In this document: in pieces, positions 1 to 6,323 of the stretch
How the letters are laid out: each line of letters starts with the position of its first letter
Position numbering within the stretch: the stretch's first letter is position 1
From: Candidatus Altarchaeales archaeon WOR_SM1_86-2
Lineage (GTDB): Archaea; Altiarchaeota; Altiarchaeia; IMC4; MCBC01
Length of the DNA stretch: 24,702 nucleotides
Assembly: GCA_001723855.1 (NCBI GenBank)
Contig: MCBC01000007.1
Span: 1-24,702 of the forward strand
Direction: 5' to 3'
The notes under the pieces: generated by a model
Seen by the model: only the letters and a program-made list of their open reading frames with translations
Told to the model about the DNA's origin: nothing
Databases searched by the model: none
Made by a program: the position numbers and the translations under genes

Positions 1-239
1 GCACAATTAATTCTTTGAGGTCCTCCAGGCGTGTCAATTTTAAGGGGGGTGACAATTTGTCCCCACCCTTTGCTTAAAACCTCATCTCTTTTTCTCACTT
101 TCTTCAAGTAGTCAGAGGGGTTTGCAGAATCAGCTAATGCCCCGACAACATCAACCACCGAAAAATACCATTCTCCATCATACCATGTTCTTCTGATTTG
201 TATTCCCTGGAATACGACTAATGCGTTTTCTTGGTCCAT
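1..239 (-). CDS. Bro-N / phage antirepressor-like protein, C-terminus off window
   Basis: Reading leftward from an ATG at 239 gives 79 residues with no stop before the window edge. The frame contains TWYDGEWYFSVVDVVGAL near residues 18-35 and IVTPLKIDTPGG near residues 63-74. This is the pattern of the Bro-N domain found in phage antirepressors and in chromosomal DinD-like proteins, which bind DNA. Only the N-terminal domain is visible, so the C-terminal partner domain is unknown. The start codon lies inside an older reading frame (178..354) in another phase, which suggests this gene was inserted or recombined into its place. The family is clear from motif pattern; the biological role is not known. 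Confidence 0.72.
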   Translation of the reverse strand, partial: MDQENALVVFQGIQIRRTWYDGEWYFSVVDVVGALADSANPSDYLKKVRKRDEVLSKGWGQIVTPLKIDTPGGPQRINC

Positions 240-354
240 TTTTGTTAAATTTTTTTTGGATTGTTTCAACTATTTCTTTTCTATTTGATAATGATTTTTT
301 TTTGATTTCTATTCTTTCGGATTCTCCTTTTTTGATTAGTGATTTGAGGTTCAT
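178..354 (-). pseudogene. Decayed N-terminal fragment of an AlbA_2 (Schlafen-like) DNA-binding protein
   Basis: A 58-codon frame begins at an ATG at 354 and stops at 178-180. Its first 32 residues contain LIKKGESERIE and SLSNRKEIVETI, the opening of AlbA_2-domain putative transcriptional regulators, where such proteins normally continue into a conserved AFAN-type segment. Here the homology ends near 258, and the rest of the frame is the Bro-N gene read in a different phase. An extra Lys in the KKKS stretch and the loss of the following domain point to a relic. It could be translated as a short peptide, but no function is expected. Confidence 0.5.
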
Positions 355-456
355 TTGCTATGTTTCTTTAATTATTTTAACCCTTATCTATTACCCTTAA
401 AAATTAAAATAGCAAACCCAAACACTTAAATCCCGGAAGTTTCATGGATTTATTAC

Positions 457-585
457 ATGAGATTAGAAGTGATTAAATTTGGACCAGGCAGTGCAGTGTT
501 ATCCCCAGAGGATATGGGTTCGACTATGCGGCAAAGGAAGTTGAGGGATATAAATGCTTTTAAGGGCCCAATCATAAACTTATAA
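457..585 (+). other. Short open frame, possibly a decayed gene start
   Basis: A 42-codon frame starts with MRLEVIKFGPG. Two bases out of phase, the stretch near 511-555 reads GFDYAAKEVEGYKCF before a stop, so a single frameshift could split an older coding region. The opening loosely resembles the start of the endonuclease IV-like gene at 1822 (MIKLGPAG), and both are preceded by the string TTAAAATAGCAAA (402-414 and 1802-1814). This similarity is weak. The remainder of 355-596 is AT-rich and I see no other gene in it. Confidence 0.2.
546..556 (+). promoter_or_regulatory. Possible TATA box for the glycosyltransferase gene
   Basis: The AT-rich string GGATATAAATGC lies about 42-50 nt before the ATG at 597. 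That spacing would give a leader of about 20 nt, and a purine-rich GAGAGAG string directly precedes the start as a weak ribosome binding site. A second TATA-like string at 579-588 is too close to the ATG to serve a leadered transcript. Confidence 0.3.
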
Positions 586-596
586 AAGAGAGAGAA

Positions 597-1799
597 ATGA
601 GAGCGTTACTTGTTAACCCCTTTCCATTAGAGGGTTCAGGAAGTGGAACTTATACAAAAAACCTTGCTGAAGAGCTGGTCCGGCTGGGACACATGATCAA
701 GGTAATTATCCCGGAACATGAGAGAGTATACAACGAGAATTTTGAAATCCAGACGATTATCTTCTACAATGGGAAAAATAAGGATTATGATGTTCACTTT
801 AACTTCCCCTGCTTCAGCACGCATCCAAGAAGCAATAATACATTTTATAATTTAAACAAGGGAGAAATAGAGCAGTACATTGGTATTTTTCATAGAACAC
901 TGCAGGAGGAAGTGCTGAAATTTAAACCAGACATTATCCATGCCCAGCATTTGTGGATGTTTCCTTACTGCGCGTCCAAACTCAATGTCCCATATGTGGC
1001 GACGGCGCACGGCACGGACATTAAAGGTTTTAGACGAGATAAGCGTTATCGTCCCTTTGCACTTGCGGGGGCGCGCAGCGCTCAAAAAATAATCACCATC
1101 TCCGAGCAGGTTGACACGGATGTGAAAAAATTGTACGGCATTCCGGAAGAGAAAGGAAAATTAATACATAACGGCTTTGATGAAAGAATATTCTATCCTC
1201 AAAAAGTGGATAAAAAGAAGTTACTGGGAGAATACGGCATACGCCCCCCTCCAGAATACATAGTTAGTTTCGTTGGGAAATTCGCGCATTTCAAAGGAAT
1301 AGATGTTTTACTGAAGGCTGCGAAAATTTACGAGAACGAATTGGACTCTGTTGCAACTCTCATCATGGGGCACGGCAACCGGTATCAGGAACTGGTTGAT
1401 TTAAAAGAACGTTTAAATTTAAAAAACGTGTATTTTATAGGGCATCTTGATCAGGAAGATGCAGCCAGGGTGTTGAATATCGCCGATGTTTCTGTCGTCC
1501 CGTCCCGCGAAGAAGCATTCGGGCTGGTAGCCATCGAAGCATTAGCATGCGGGGTGCCGGTTGTTGCAACAAACAGGGGGGGACTCCCTGATTTTATAGA
1601 TGAAAGCGTGGGTGCGTTGGTTGATGCCGAAGATTACATAGGTTTAGCGGAAGCGATTATCAAAGAAATAAAAAACCCGCAAAGGGAGGTCAAATCCAGA
1701 AGGGCTGCAGAATATGCATTGAATGGGTTTTCCTGGCAGAGGGTGGCAGAAGAAGTTGTAGAGGTTTATGAAGAAGCGGTAAATAATTATCATCCTTAA
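597..1799 (+). CDS. Glycosyltransferase family 4 (GT-B fold)
   Basis: This 400-residue protein has the layout of a retaining GT4 enzyme, which transfers a sugar from a nucleotide-sugar donor to a glycan, lipid or protein acceptor in the cytoplasm. The N-terminal half has the Gly-rich loop GSGSGTYT (13-20) and HGTD (138-141), the acceptor side. The C-terminal half carries VSFVGKFAHFKGIDVL (223-238) and the EX7E signature E306-E314 within EEAFGLVAIEALACGVP, which contacts the donor nucleotide sugar. No membrane segment is seen. Length matches the family. The endonuclease IV-like gene follows 22 bp downstream in the same direction, so the two may be cotranscribed. Donor and acceptor cannot be told from sequence; archaeal surface glycosylation or lipid sugars are the usual roles. 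Confidence 0.88.
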   Translation: MRALLVNPFPLEGSGSGTYTKNLAEELVRLGHMIKVIIPEHERVYNENFEIQTIIFYNGKNKDYDVHFNFPCFSTHPRSNNTFYNLNKGEIEQYIGIFHRTLQEEVLKFKPDIIHAQHLWMFPYCASKLNVPYVATAHGTDIKGFRRDKRYRPFALAGARSAQKIITISEQVDTDVKKLYGIPEEKGKLIHNGFDERIFYPQKVDKKKLLGEYGIRPPPEYIVSFVGKFAHFKGIDVLLKAAKIYENELDSVATLIMGHGNRYQELVDLKERLNLKNVYFIGHLDQEDAARVLNIADVSVVPSREEAFGLVAIEALACGVPVVATNRGGLPDFIDESVGALVDAEDYIGLAEAIIKEIKNPQREVKSRRAAEYALNGFSWQRVAEEVVEVYEEAVNNYHP

Positions 1800-1821
1800 A
1801 GTTAAAATAGCAAAATCAAAA

Positions 1822-2631
1822 ATGATCAAACTGGGTCCTGCCGGTGTGCCGGTATCTTCAAAGGACAGAAGCACTGTCGGCGGGATAAAAATGGCGGCCG
1901 AACTTTCTCTGGGGGCGATGGAGGTGGAGTTTGTCAGGGGGGTTAGCATGTCCGACCCCACGGCAAAAAAAGTTGGCAATGCCGCGAAAGAGGCGGGGAT
2001 AGATTTAAGTGTGCACTGCCCGTACTACATAAATCTCTGCTCTGCAGAAGAGGAAAAGATCGCGGCGTCAAAGAAAAGGATACTTGACTCTGCCGAGAGA
2101 GCGGATGCCATGGGCGCCATGATAATTGTTTTTCACCCCGGGTTTTACGGAAAATTAAAAAAGGAGGATGCATTTGAGATGGTTGAGGGCGCCTGCTCAG
2201 AAATGGCAGATAAAGTAAGGGACAATGACTGGAAGGTTTTGCTTGGTCTGGAAACCACGGGAAAAGTATCGCAGTTCGGAACCCTTGAAGAAATAATGGA
2301 TATTTCCCGTAAGATAAAGGAATGCGTGCCGGTAGTTGATTTTGCCCACATCTACGCGAGGGCTCAGGGGAGAATAGACTACGGGGATGTTCTGGATAAG
2401 GTTAGGGGATACAAGCACCTGCATTCGCATTTTTCATGTATTGAGTACTCAAAAGGGGGGGAGCGGAGGCATCTCACATTGGATGCAAATGAACCAGATT
2501 TCAGAGAACTGGCGGAGGAGATATTGAAAAGAAAACAGGATATAACGATAATCTCCGAATCCCCTGTACTTGAGCGGGATTCGCTGAAAATGAAGAGTGT
2601 GTTTGAGGAGCTGGGTTACGGGTTTGAGTAA
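1822..2631 (+). CDS. Endonuclease IV-like (AP endonuclease family 2) TIM-barrel protein
   Basis: The 269-residue protein has the metal-binding pattern of endonuclease IV: H65 in HCPYYINL, H105 in FHPGFYG, E144 in LGLETT, D173 and H176 in DFAHIYA, H203 in HSHFS, H217 in RRHLTL and E246 in ISESP. Endonuclease IV cleaves DNA 5' of abasic sites with a three-zinc centre during base excision repair. Archaeal members of this fold are commonly annotated as deoxyribonuclease IV, but xylose-isomerase-like epimerases share the barrel. The ligand set here favours the nuclease. The Asp that precedes the penultimate His in the E. coli enzyme (DxH) is not matched exactly: the segment reads GGERRH. The gene lies 22 bp after the glycosyltransferase and ends 3 bp from the convergent methylthiotransferase gene. 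Confidence 0.8.
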   Translation: MIKLGPAGVPVSSKDRSTVGGIKMAAELSLGAMEVEFVRGVSMSDPTAKKVGNAAKEAGIDLSVHCPYYINLCSAEEEKIAASKKRILDSAERADAMGAMIIVFHPGFYGKLKKEDAFEMVEGACSEMADKVRDNDWKVLLGLETTGKVSQFGTLEEIMDISRKIKECVPVVDFAHIYARAQGRIDYGDVLDKVRGYKHLHSHFSCIEYSKGGERRHLTLDANEPDFRELAEEILKRKQDITIISESPVLERDSLKMKSVFEELGYGFE

Positions 2632-2634
2632 AAA

Positions 2635-3903
2635 TCAACAACACCTCCCTCTCAGGTCATAATAGGTTGCGTCAGTGATTTCAACGTCAACCGCTTCCCC
2701 GGCACTTATGCCGTCGTCTTTTAAAACTATGGGTTTGTACGCGAAGTTCCGGGCCGTAAAAGAACCGTTGCTTTGCTCGGAAACCAGGGCTTTGCCTTTC
2801 CACCCGATCCATTCCCTGTTTCTCTGAAGACCGATCTCTTGAAAAACCACGGTCATCTCTCTTGATCTTTTCTTCGTGATTCTTCCGGGGGGATTGATAT
2901 ATCTCCTGCTTGCTTCCGTGTGCTTTCTTTCCCAGTATCTCGAAATGTTCAATATATCCGGCTTTACTTCCCTGATCAAATTTATGCTGGACCGGAATGC
3001 ATCCTCGTCCTCTGTCGGAAACCCTGCAATAACATCCGTTGAGACGGTTATGCCCTCAATTTCTCTTCTAAACCTCTTTACGATTTCTCTGAAATCCTCC
3101 GCAGAATACTTCCTGCCCATATCTCCAAGCACGGAATCATCGCCGCTCTGCACGGGGATGTGCAGGAACTTATAAATTTTATTGTTTTTGTAAACTCTGA
3201 TTAATTCTTCTAAAAACCCCAAGACATGGTTCGGATTCATCATCCCAACCCTGACATAAAAATCGCCGTCAATGCCTGTGATGTCATTCAATAACCCGGG
3301 GAGACTATATCCAGTGTCCGCCCCGTAGGCTCCAGTATCTTGCGCGGTGATCCATATTTCTTTAGCGCCGTCACTTACTGCATCCTTGATTCTTTCCAGA
3401 ATTAAATCGGGCTGGTAAGAATGCAGATTCCCCCTTGCCAGTTTTACCTGGCAGTATGTGCACGAGCCGGCGCAGCCCTCGGCGATCGGAACAATCTCCA
3501 CGATTGGATTATGCCTGAGCTTTGCTCCGCAAATCTTTTCCTTTACATCCCCGGTTATTCTAACAAATCTATCGCCCCTGACAGCACTTTCTACCGCTTT
3601 TCCAACATCAAGGGTGTTTATTCCAATAAAAGAAAAATCCGGGAACCTCTCCGCCACCTCCGGGATTGCATGGGGCATGCACCCAGCAACTATTACTTTA
3701 CCTTCATGAGACTTCAATTCATCCAGATACTTCAAGATTTTGTTTTCCGTCGGGGTTTTCACGATGCATGTATTCACGATGATGACATCTGCTTCGGGGT
3801 CATCCGCAATCTCAAAGCCCTGCCCAGACAATAAGCCCGCCATTATTTCGGAATCTGCTTTATTCACCGCACACCCGTACGTAACGATCCTGATTTTTCC
3901 CAT
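2635..3903 (-). CDS. Archaeal tRNA-t6A37 methylthiotransferase (e-MtaB/CDKAL1-type radical SAM)
   Basis: The 422-residue protein has the three-part structure of MiaB-family methylthiotransferases. The N-terminal UPF0004 domain has TYGCAVNKADSE and three cluster cysteines at C11, C46 and C75. The radical SAM domain has CAGSCTYC, giving C144, C148 and C151 for the second 4Fe-4S cluster and SAM. The C-terminal TRAM-like domain covers about 365-420 and ends in two cysteines. The family converts t6A to ms2t6A at position 37 of ANN-decoding tRNAs. The archaeal/eukaryotic subgroup is suggested by the short spacing and the KTPTENK segment. It is divergent from pcm with 36 bp between starts and convergent with the endonuclease IV-like gene. 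Confidence 0.88.
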   Translation of the reverse strand: MGKIRIVTYGCAVNKADSEIMAGLLSGQGFEIADDPEADVIIVNTCIVKTPTENKILKYLDELKSHEGKVIVAGCMPHAIPEVAERFPDFSFIGINTLDVGKAVESAVRGDRFVRITGDVKEKICGAKLRHNPIVEIVPIAEGCAGSCTYCQVKLARGNLHSYQPDLILERIKDAVSDGAKEIWITAQDTGAYGADTGYSLPGLLNDITGIDGDFYVRVGMMNPNHVLGFLEELIRVYKNNKIYKFLHIPVQSGDDSVLGDMGRKYSAEDFREIVKRFRREIEGITVSTDVIAGFPTEDEDAFRSSINLIREVKPDILNISRYWERKHTEASRRYINPPGRITKKRSREMTVVFQEIGLQRNREWIGWKGKALVSEQSNGSFTARNFAYKPIVLKDDGISAGEAVDVEITDATYYDLRGRCC

Positions 3904-3939
3904 CTTTATTATAAATTATGTCCAGATCTATAATAAGAA
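3904..3939. promoter_or_regulatory. Overlapping divergent promoters between the methylthiotransferase gene and pcm
   Basis: The 36-bp gap has a TATA-like string on each strand. TTATTATAAATTA at about 3907-3918 is some 27 nt before the pcm ATG at 3940. CTTATTATAG, read on the minus strand at about 3929-3937, is some 30 nt before the other ATG at 3903. These spacings fit archaeal leaderless transcripts, so both genes are probably initiated from within this gap. Confidence 0.45.
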
Positions 3940-4761
3940 ATGAACAGGAAATTCATTTTGATAGGCGCGGTTTTGATGTGCGCGCTTGTCATGATTATAA
4001 TAACTACCCAGAAGGGTGATGAAAAAGATGATGTTGGATTAGAGAAAGCATTAGAGGAGATAAAACAGGAAAGTAATGACAGCGCGCGGATTATCGATGA
4101 GATATTAAAGCATGAAGATCCGTGGCTAACCAAAGCAAGGAAACATATGGTGGAGTATGATCTCAAGGGAAGGGGTATCGGGGATGAAAAGGTTCTTTAT
4201 GTCATGGGCAGGGTGCCGAGGCACAAATTTGTTGATAAAATCCTGGAAAGTCAGGCATATGCTGACCACCCGCTGCCCATCAGCGAAGGACAGACCATCT
4301 CCCAGCCGTATATTGTCGCATTGATGACCCAGTCGCTGAAATTGAACGGCTCAGAAAAGGTGCTGGAGATAGGCACTGGATCGGGATATCAGGCAGCTGT
4401 TTTAGCTGAACTGGTTGATGAGGTCCATACCATTGAAATCAGGGGAAACCTAGCTGAAAATGCAAACGACACACTGAAATCTTTAGGGTACGGGAACGTG
4501 GAGGTAAAGCATGCGGACGGGTATTTTGGATGGGAAGAGCATGCTCCCTTTGATGCGATTATTGTAACCTGCGCCGCAAATCACATTCCTCCGCCCCTGA
4601 CAGAACAGTTAGCAGAAGGCGGCAGATTGATAATCCCGGTTGGGAGTACAACCTATTATCAAACCCTGACCCTGGTTGAGAAAAAGGAGGGTAACTTAAG
4701 TTCAACTTACATCACAGGCGTTAGATTTGTCCCAATGACCGGGGAGGCAATGAAGGGATAA
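3940..4761 (+). CDS. pcm: Membrane-anchored protein-L-isoaspartate O-methyltransferase
   Basis: The 273-residue protein ends in a complete PCMT domain. It contains the substrate loop [13 protein letters not shown] (117-129), the SAM-binding motif [11 protein letters not shown] (141-151), the acidic residue E166 after motif I, and the VPMTGE terminus. PCMT methylates isoaspartyl residues that arise in ageing proteins so they can be restored. Unlike the usual cytosolic enzymes of about 210-220 residues, this one begins with a hydrophobic segment, about residues 4-23 ([19 protein letters not shown]), then a charged linker to about residue 60. I read the segment as an uncleaved anchor or signal peptide placing the enzyme at or outside the membrane, where SAM would have to be available; an inside-facing topology is also possible. 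No lipobox is evident. Confidence 0.88.
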   Translation: MNRKFILIGAVLMCALVMIIITTQKGDEKDDVGLEKALEEIKQESNDSARIIDEILKHEDPWLTKARKHMVEYDLKGRGIGDEKVLYVMGRVPRHKFVDKILESQAYADHPLPISEGQTISQPYIVALMTQSLKLNGSEKVLEIGTGSGYQAAVLAELVDEVHTIEIRGNLAENANDTLKSLGYGNVEVKHADGYFGWEEHAPFDAIIVTCAANHIPPPLTEQLAEGGRLIIPVGSTTYYQTLTLVEKKEGNLSSTYITGVRFVPMTGEAMKG

Positions 4762-4763
4762 TG

Positions 4764-4879
4764 TTATCTGATATCTCTGGCAAGCATCAAAACCGCTCCC
4801 AATCCAACCAAATAAACCGCTCCGGAAAAATAAAAACAACAGAAAACCCGAACGACATCGCAACAATAACCGCTATAAT
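4764..4879 (-). pseudogene. 3'-end remnant of a second spermidine-synthase-like membrane protein gene
   Basis: The stretch 4789-4879 is nearly identical to the 3' end of the intact gene at 6324..8717. I count about five differences, one of them a missing base after 4825 that breaks the frame. Correcting that base, it reads IIAVIVAMSFGFSVVFIF, then AGAVYLVGLGAV, and ends LMLARDIR with a stop at 4764-4766. The intact gene ends WGLMEKR, so the last residues differ and the relic keeps its own stop. It lies 2 bp after the pcm stop and is in direct orientation to the intact copy, so the toxin-antitoxin cassette is bracketed by two copies. Confidence 0.85.
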
Positions 4880-4908
4880 CACTTATAACTTGAACTTCTT
4901 TAACTTTA

Positions 4909-4919
4909 ATTTTTATATT
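4909..4919 (+). promoter_or_regulatory. TATA box of the toxin-antitoxin cassette
   Basis: The string AATTTTTATATTT lies about 27-35 nt before the ATG at 4945, the normal archaeal spacing for a very short or absent leader. No ribosome binding site is visible before the ATG, in keeping with leaderless initiation of the antitoxin. The toxin gene that follows would be translated by coupling at the ATGA overlap. Confidence 0.45.
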
Positions 4920-4944
4920 TCCAATAATTAATTAAAAACAAAAA

Positions 4945-5274
4945 ATGGCGGATGTAAGTGTTAAACTCCCGAATGTGCTGGAAAAAGAAGCGGATCTATA
5001 TGTAAAATCTGGTCTTTACAATAGCAGGGAGGAGTTGGTAGTGGATGCTATGAGATACTACCTAAGAACTGGTTTAAAGGCAAATGTGGATGTTGCAGTA
5101 AAAATGTATAAATCAGGGGAGATCTCATTGGGAAGAGCAGCTGAAATCGCGGGGGTGAGTTATGAAGATATGAGGCAGATACTGAATGGGAGGGGGATTA
5201 AAATAAAGATTGGTCCAGAGAGCGTTTCCGAAGCAAAAGAAGAATTGGAAAGTATGAGAAAGAAGATACGATGA
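4945..5274 (+). CDS. UPF0175 family antitoxin with N-terminal ribbon-helix-helix
   Basis: The 109-residue protein has two parts. Residues 1-42 read VSVKLPNVLEKEADLY and NSREELVVDAMRYYL, the strand-helix-helix of a ribbon-helix-helix DNA-binding domain. Residues about 48-90 read VAVKMYKSGEISLGRAAEIAG and ILNGRGI, the UPF0175 helix-turn-helix-like segment. UPF0175 proteins are typical antitoxins of PIN-domain toxins in archaea, binding the toxin and repressing their shared promoter. It overlaps the downstream PIN reading frame by 4 bp (ATGA), the classic antitoxin-toxin arrangement. The antitoxin itself appears intact, although its toxin partner is interrupted. Confidence 0.82.
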   Translation: MADVSVKLPNVLEKEADLYVKSGLYNSREELVVDAMRYYLRTGLKANVDVAVKMYKSGEISLGRAAEIAGVSYEDMRQILNGRGIKIKIGPESVSEAKEELESMRKKIR

Positions 5275-5486
5275 TGTTTGTGGATACAAGCGTGATAAGT
5301 GCATTGGGAAAGGCTAAGAGAATTGATCTGTTAAAGATTTTTGATGATGTTTTAATTCCAAAAGGAGTTTTCTCTGAAATTTTAGAGAGTGAAGATACGG
5401 AACTTATAGAGGAGGTAAAAAAGAGCATTTCTCTTGGAATCGTTTCTATTTTCAACCGTGAGGATTTAACAGAAATCACGATTTAA
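5271..5486 (+). pseudogene. PIN-domain toxin, 5' part, interrupted by an inserted element
   Basis: The frame opens with MMFVDTSVISALGKA, giving the first conserved PIN-domain acidic residue D5, and continues with PKGVFSEILES, which includes the next acidic residue. PIN domains are Mg-dependent ribonucleases. After NREDL the reading enters the inserted element and stops at 5484-5486 after 71 codons. The missing half is found at 6025..6317. Joining 5271..5469 to 6025..6317 gives one uninterrupted 163-residue frame through EDLREQIVSFMEENKLGRGESE, the usual length of this PIN/DUF3368-like family. As it stands the fragment lacks the distal catalytic acids and should be inactive. Confidence 0.85.
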
Positions 5487-5617
5487 TATGGACTTTTTAG
5501 ATCATAACATAGCCATCATGTTTTTAGTGCATTAATAAATATTATCTCAATTTTCTTGCGGTGTATACCTCACGCATCAATATTTTTATTCAAAGTTAAT
5601 CTCAAAAGTCCATATTA
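5484..5617. repeat. Subterminal inverted repeat inside the element (left side)
   Basis: TAATATGGACTTTTTAGAT at 5484-5502 matches the reverse complement of 5599-5617 at 18 of 19 positions, with about 96 nt between the arms. The core GGACTTTT occurs four times in the element: 5490-5497 and 5911-5918 on the plus strand, 5604-5611 and 5858-5865 on the minus strand. Such subterminal repeats are typical transposase binding sites. Confidence 0.7.
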
Positions 5618-5857
5618 GGTCCATAAATCATGATCTCCACTCCGTATGCGTATTTGTAAATCTTTGAATAGTTATATTTAGATAAATCTCCTCGCAGACA
5701 TGCGATTGTTTTTTGCAACGAAATTGTGAATTAAGATTTTTAGATTACAATATCCCCCACGTCGCTTGGTTTATGTAGTTGGCTCACACAAGCATTATAT
5801 TTCGATATTTTTATTATCTTTTCGTAGGCGTCCGAAATTTAGATTATTACTTTGTTA

Positions 5858-5918
5858 AAAAGTCCACTTATTTGGACATATAGTGTACGACGATAATAAC
5901 CTTAAATTGTGGACTTTT
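5858..5918. repeat. Subterminal inverted repeat inside the element (right side)
   Basis: AAAAGTCCAC at 5858-5867 is the exact reverse complement of GTGGACTTTT at 5909-5918, separated by 41 nt. It shares the GGACTTTT core with the left-side pair. Confidence 0.65.
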
Positions 5919-6044
5919 GGTGAATAAAAGTCATTTTTATAGTCGCTATGTATACTTATTTTTAAAAAGTCAATTGTTTATCAAGGCGAAGGATATTGAT
6001 AAATTATTTCGTGATTTCTGTTAAGAGAACAGATAGTATCTTTC

Positions 6045-6317
6045 ATGGAAGAAAATAAACTTGGTAGGGGAGAAAGCGAGGTTATTCTGCTTGCGATTGA
6101 TAAATCCGCAGATGCGCTGATGGACGATAAAAGAGCAAGAAGGGTGGCAAGGAATGAAAAGATAGAGGTTTATGGGACTTTGACTTTGTTAAAATTAGCA
6201 TACGAGGAAGGTGTAATAAGCGACAGGGAGGAACTCAAAAATATCCTGAATAATGTAATTGAGAAAGGAAAGCTTTATGTATCTAAAAAACTTTATAACT
6301 GGGTTCTGGGAAATTAA
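6045..6317 (+). pseudogene. PIN-domain toxin, 3' part, separated by the inserted element
   Basis: This 90-residue frame carries the second half of the PIN/DUF3368-like toxin: LGRGESEVILLA near residues 6-17, with the conserved GE that contributes to metal binding, then LMDDKRARRVAR, with the distal acidic pair, and VYGTLTLLKLAYEEG. The open frame extends upstream of the ATG to 6015, and from 6021 it joins the interrupted 5' part. The internal ATG at 6045 could allow translation, but without the N-terminal strand and first catalytic Asp the product should not be a nuclease. It is convergent with the spermidine-synthase-like gene, 6 bp away. Confidence 0.85.
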
Positions 6318-6323
6318 AGAATA

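Larger units (their letters stand above)
5470..6020. mobile_element. MITE-like non-autonomous element with 12-bp terminal inverted repeats and TTAA target duplication
   Basis: The element begins CAGAAATCACGA (5470-5481) and ends with its exact reverse complement TCGTGATTTCTG (6009-6020). It is flanked on both sides by TTAA (5466-5469 and 6021-6024). Removing the element and one TTAA restores the PIN gene in frame, which defines both borders to the base. The 551-bp interior is AT-rich and has no credible coding frame, so it must have been moved by a transposase encoded elsewhere. The family cannot be named from the sequence. Apart from the inverted repeats listed separately, I see nothing else in it. 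Confidence 0.88.

Noticed and set aside
5470..6020. Reading the repeats in the gap of the toxin-antitoxin locus as a CRISPR array or a structured RNA
   Set aside because: The repeats are few, in both orientations and irregularly spaced, while exact inverted ends and the TTAA duplication explain the segment as a mobile element.
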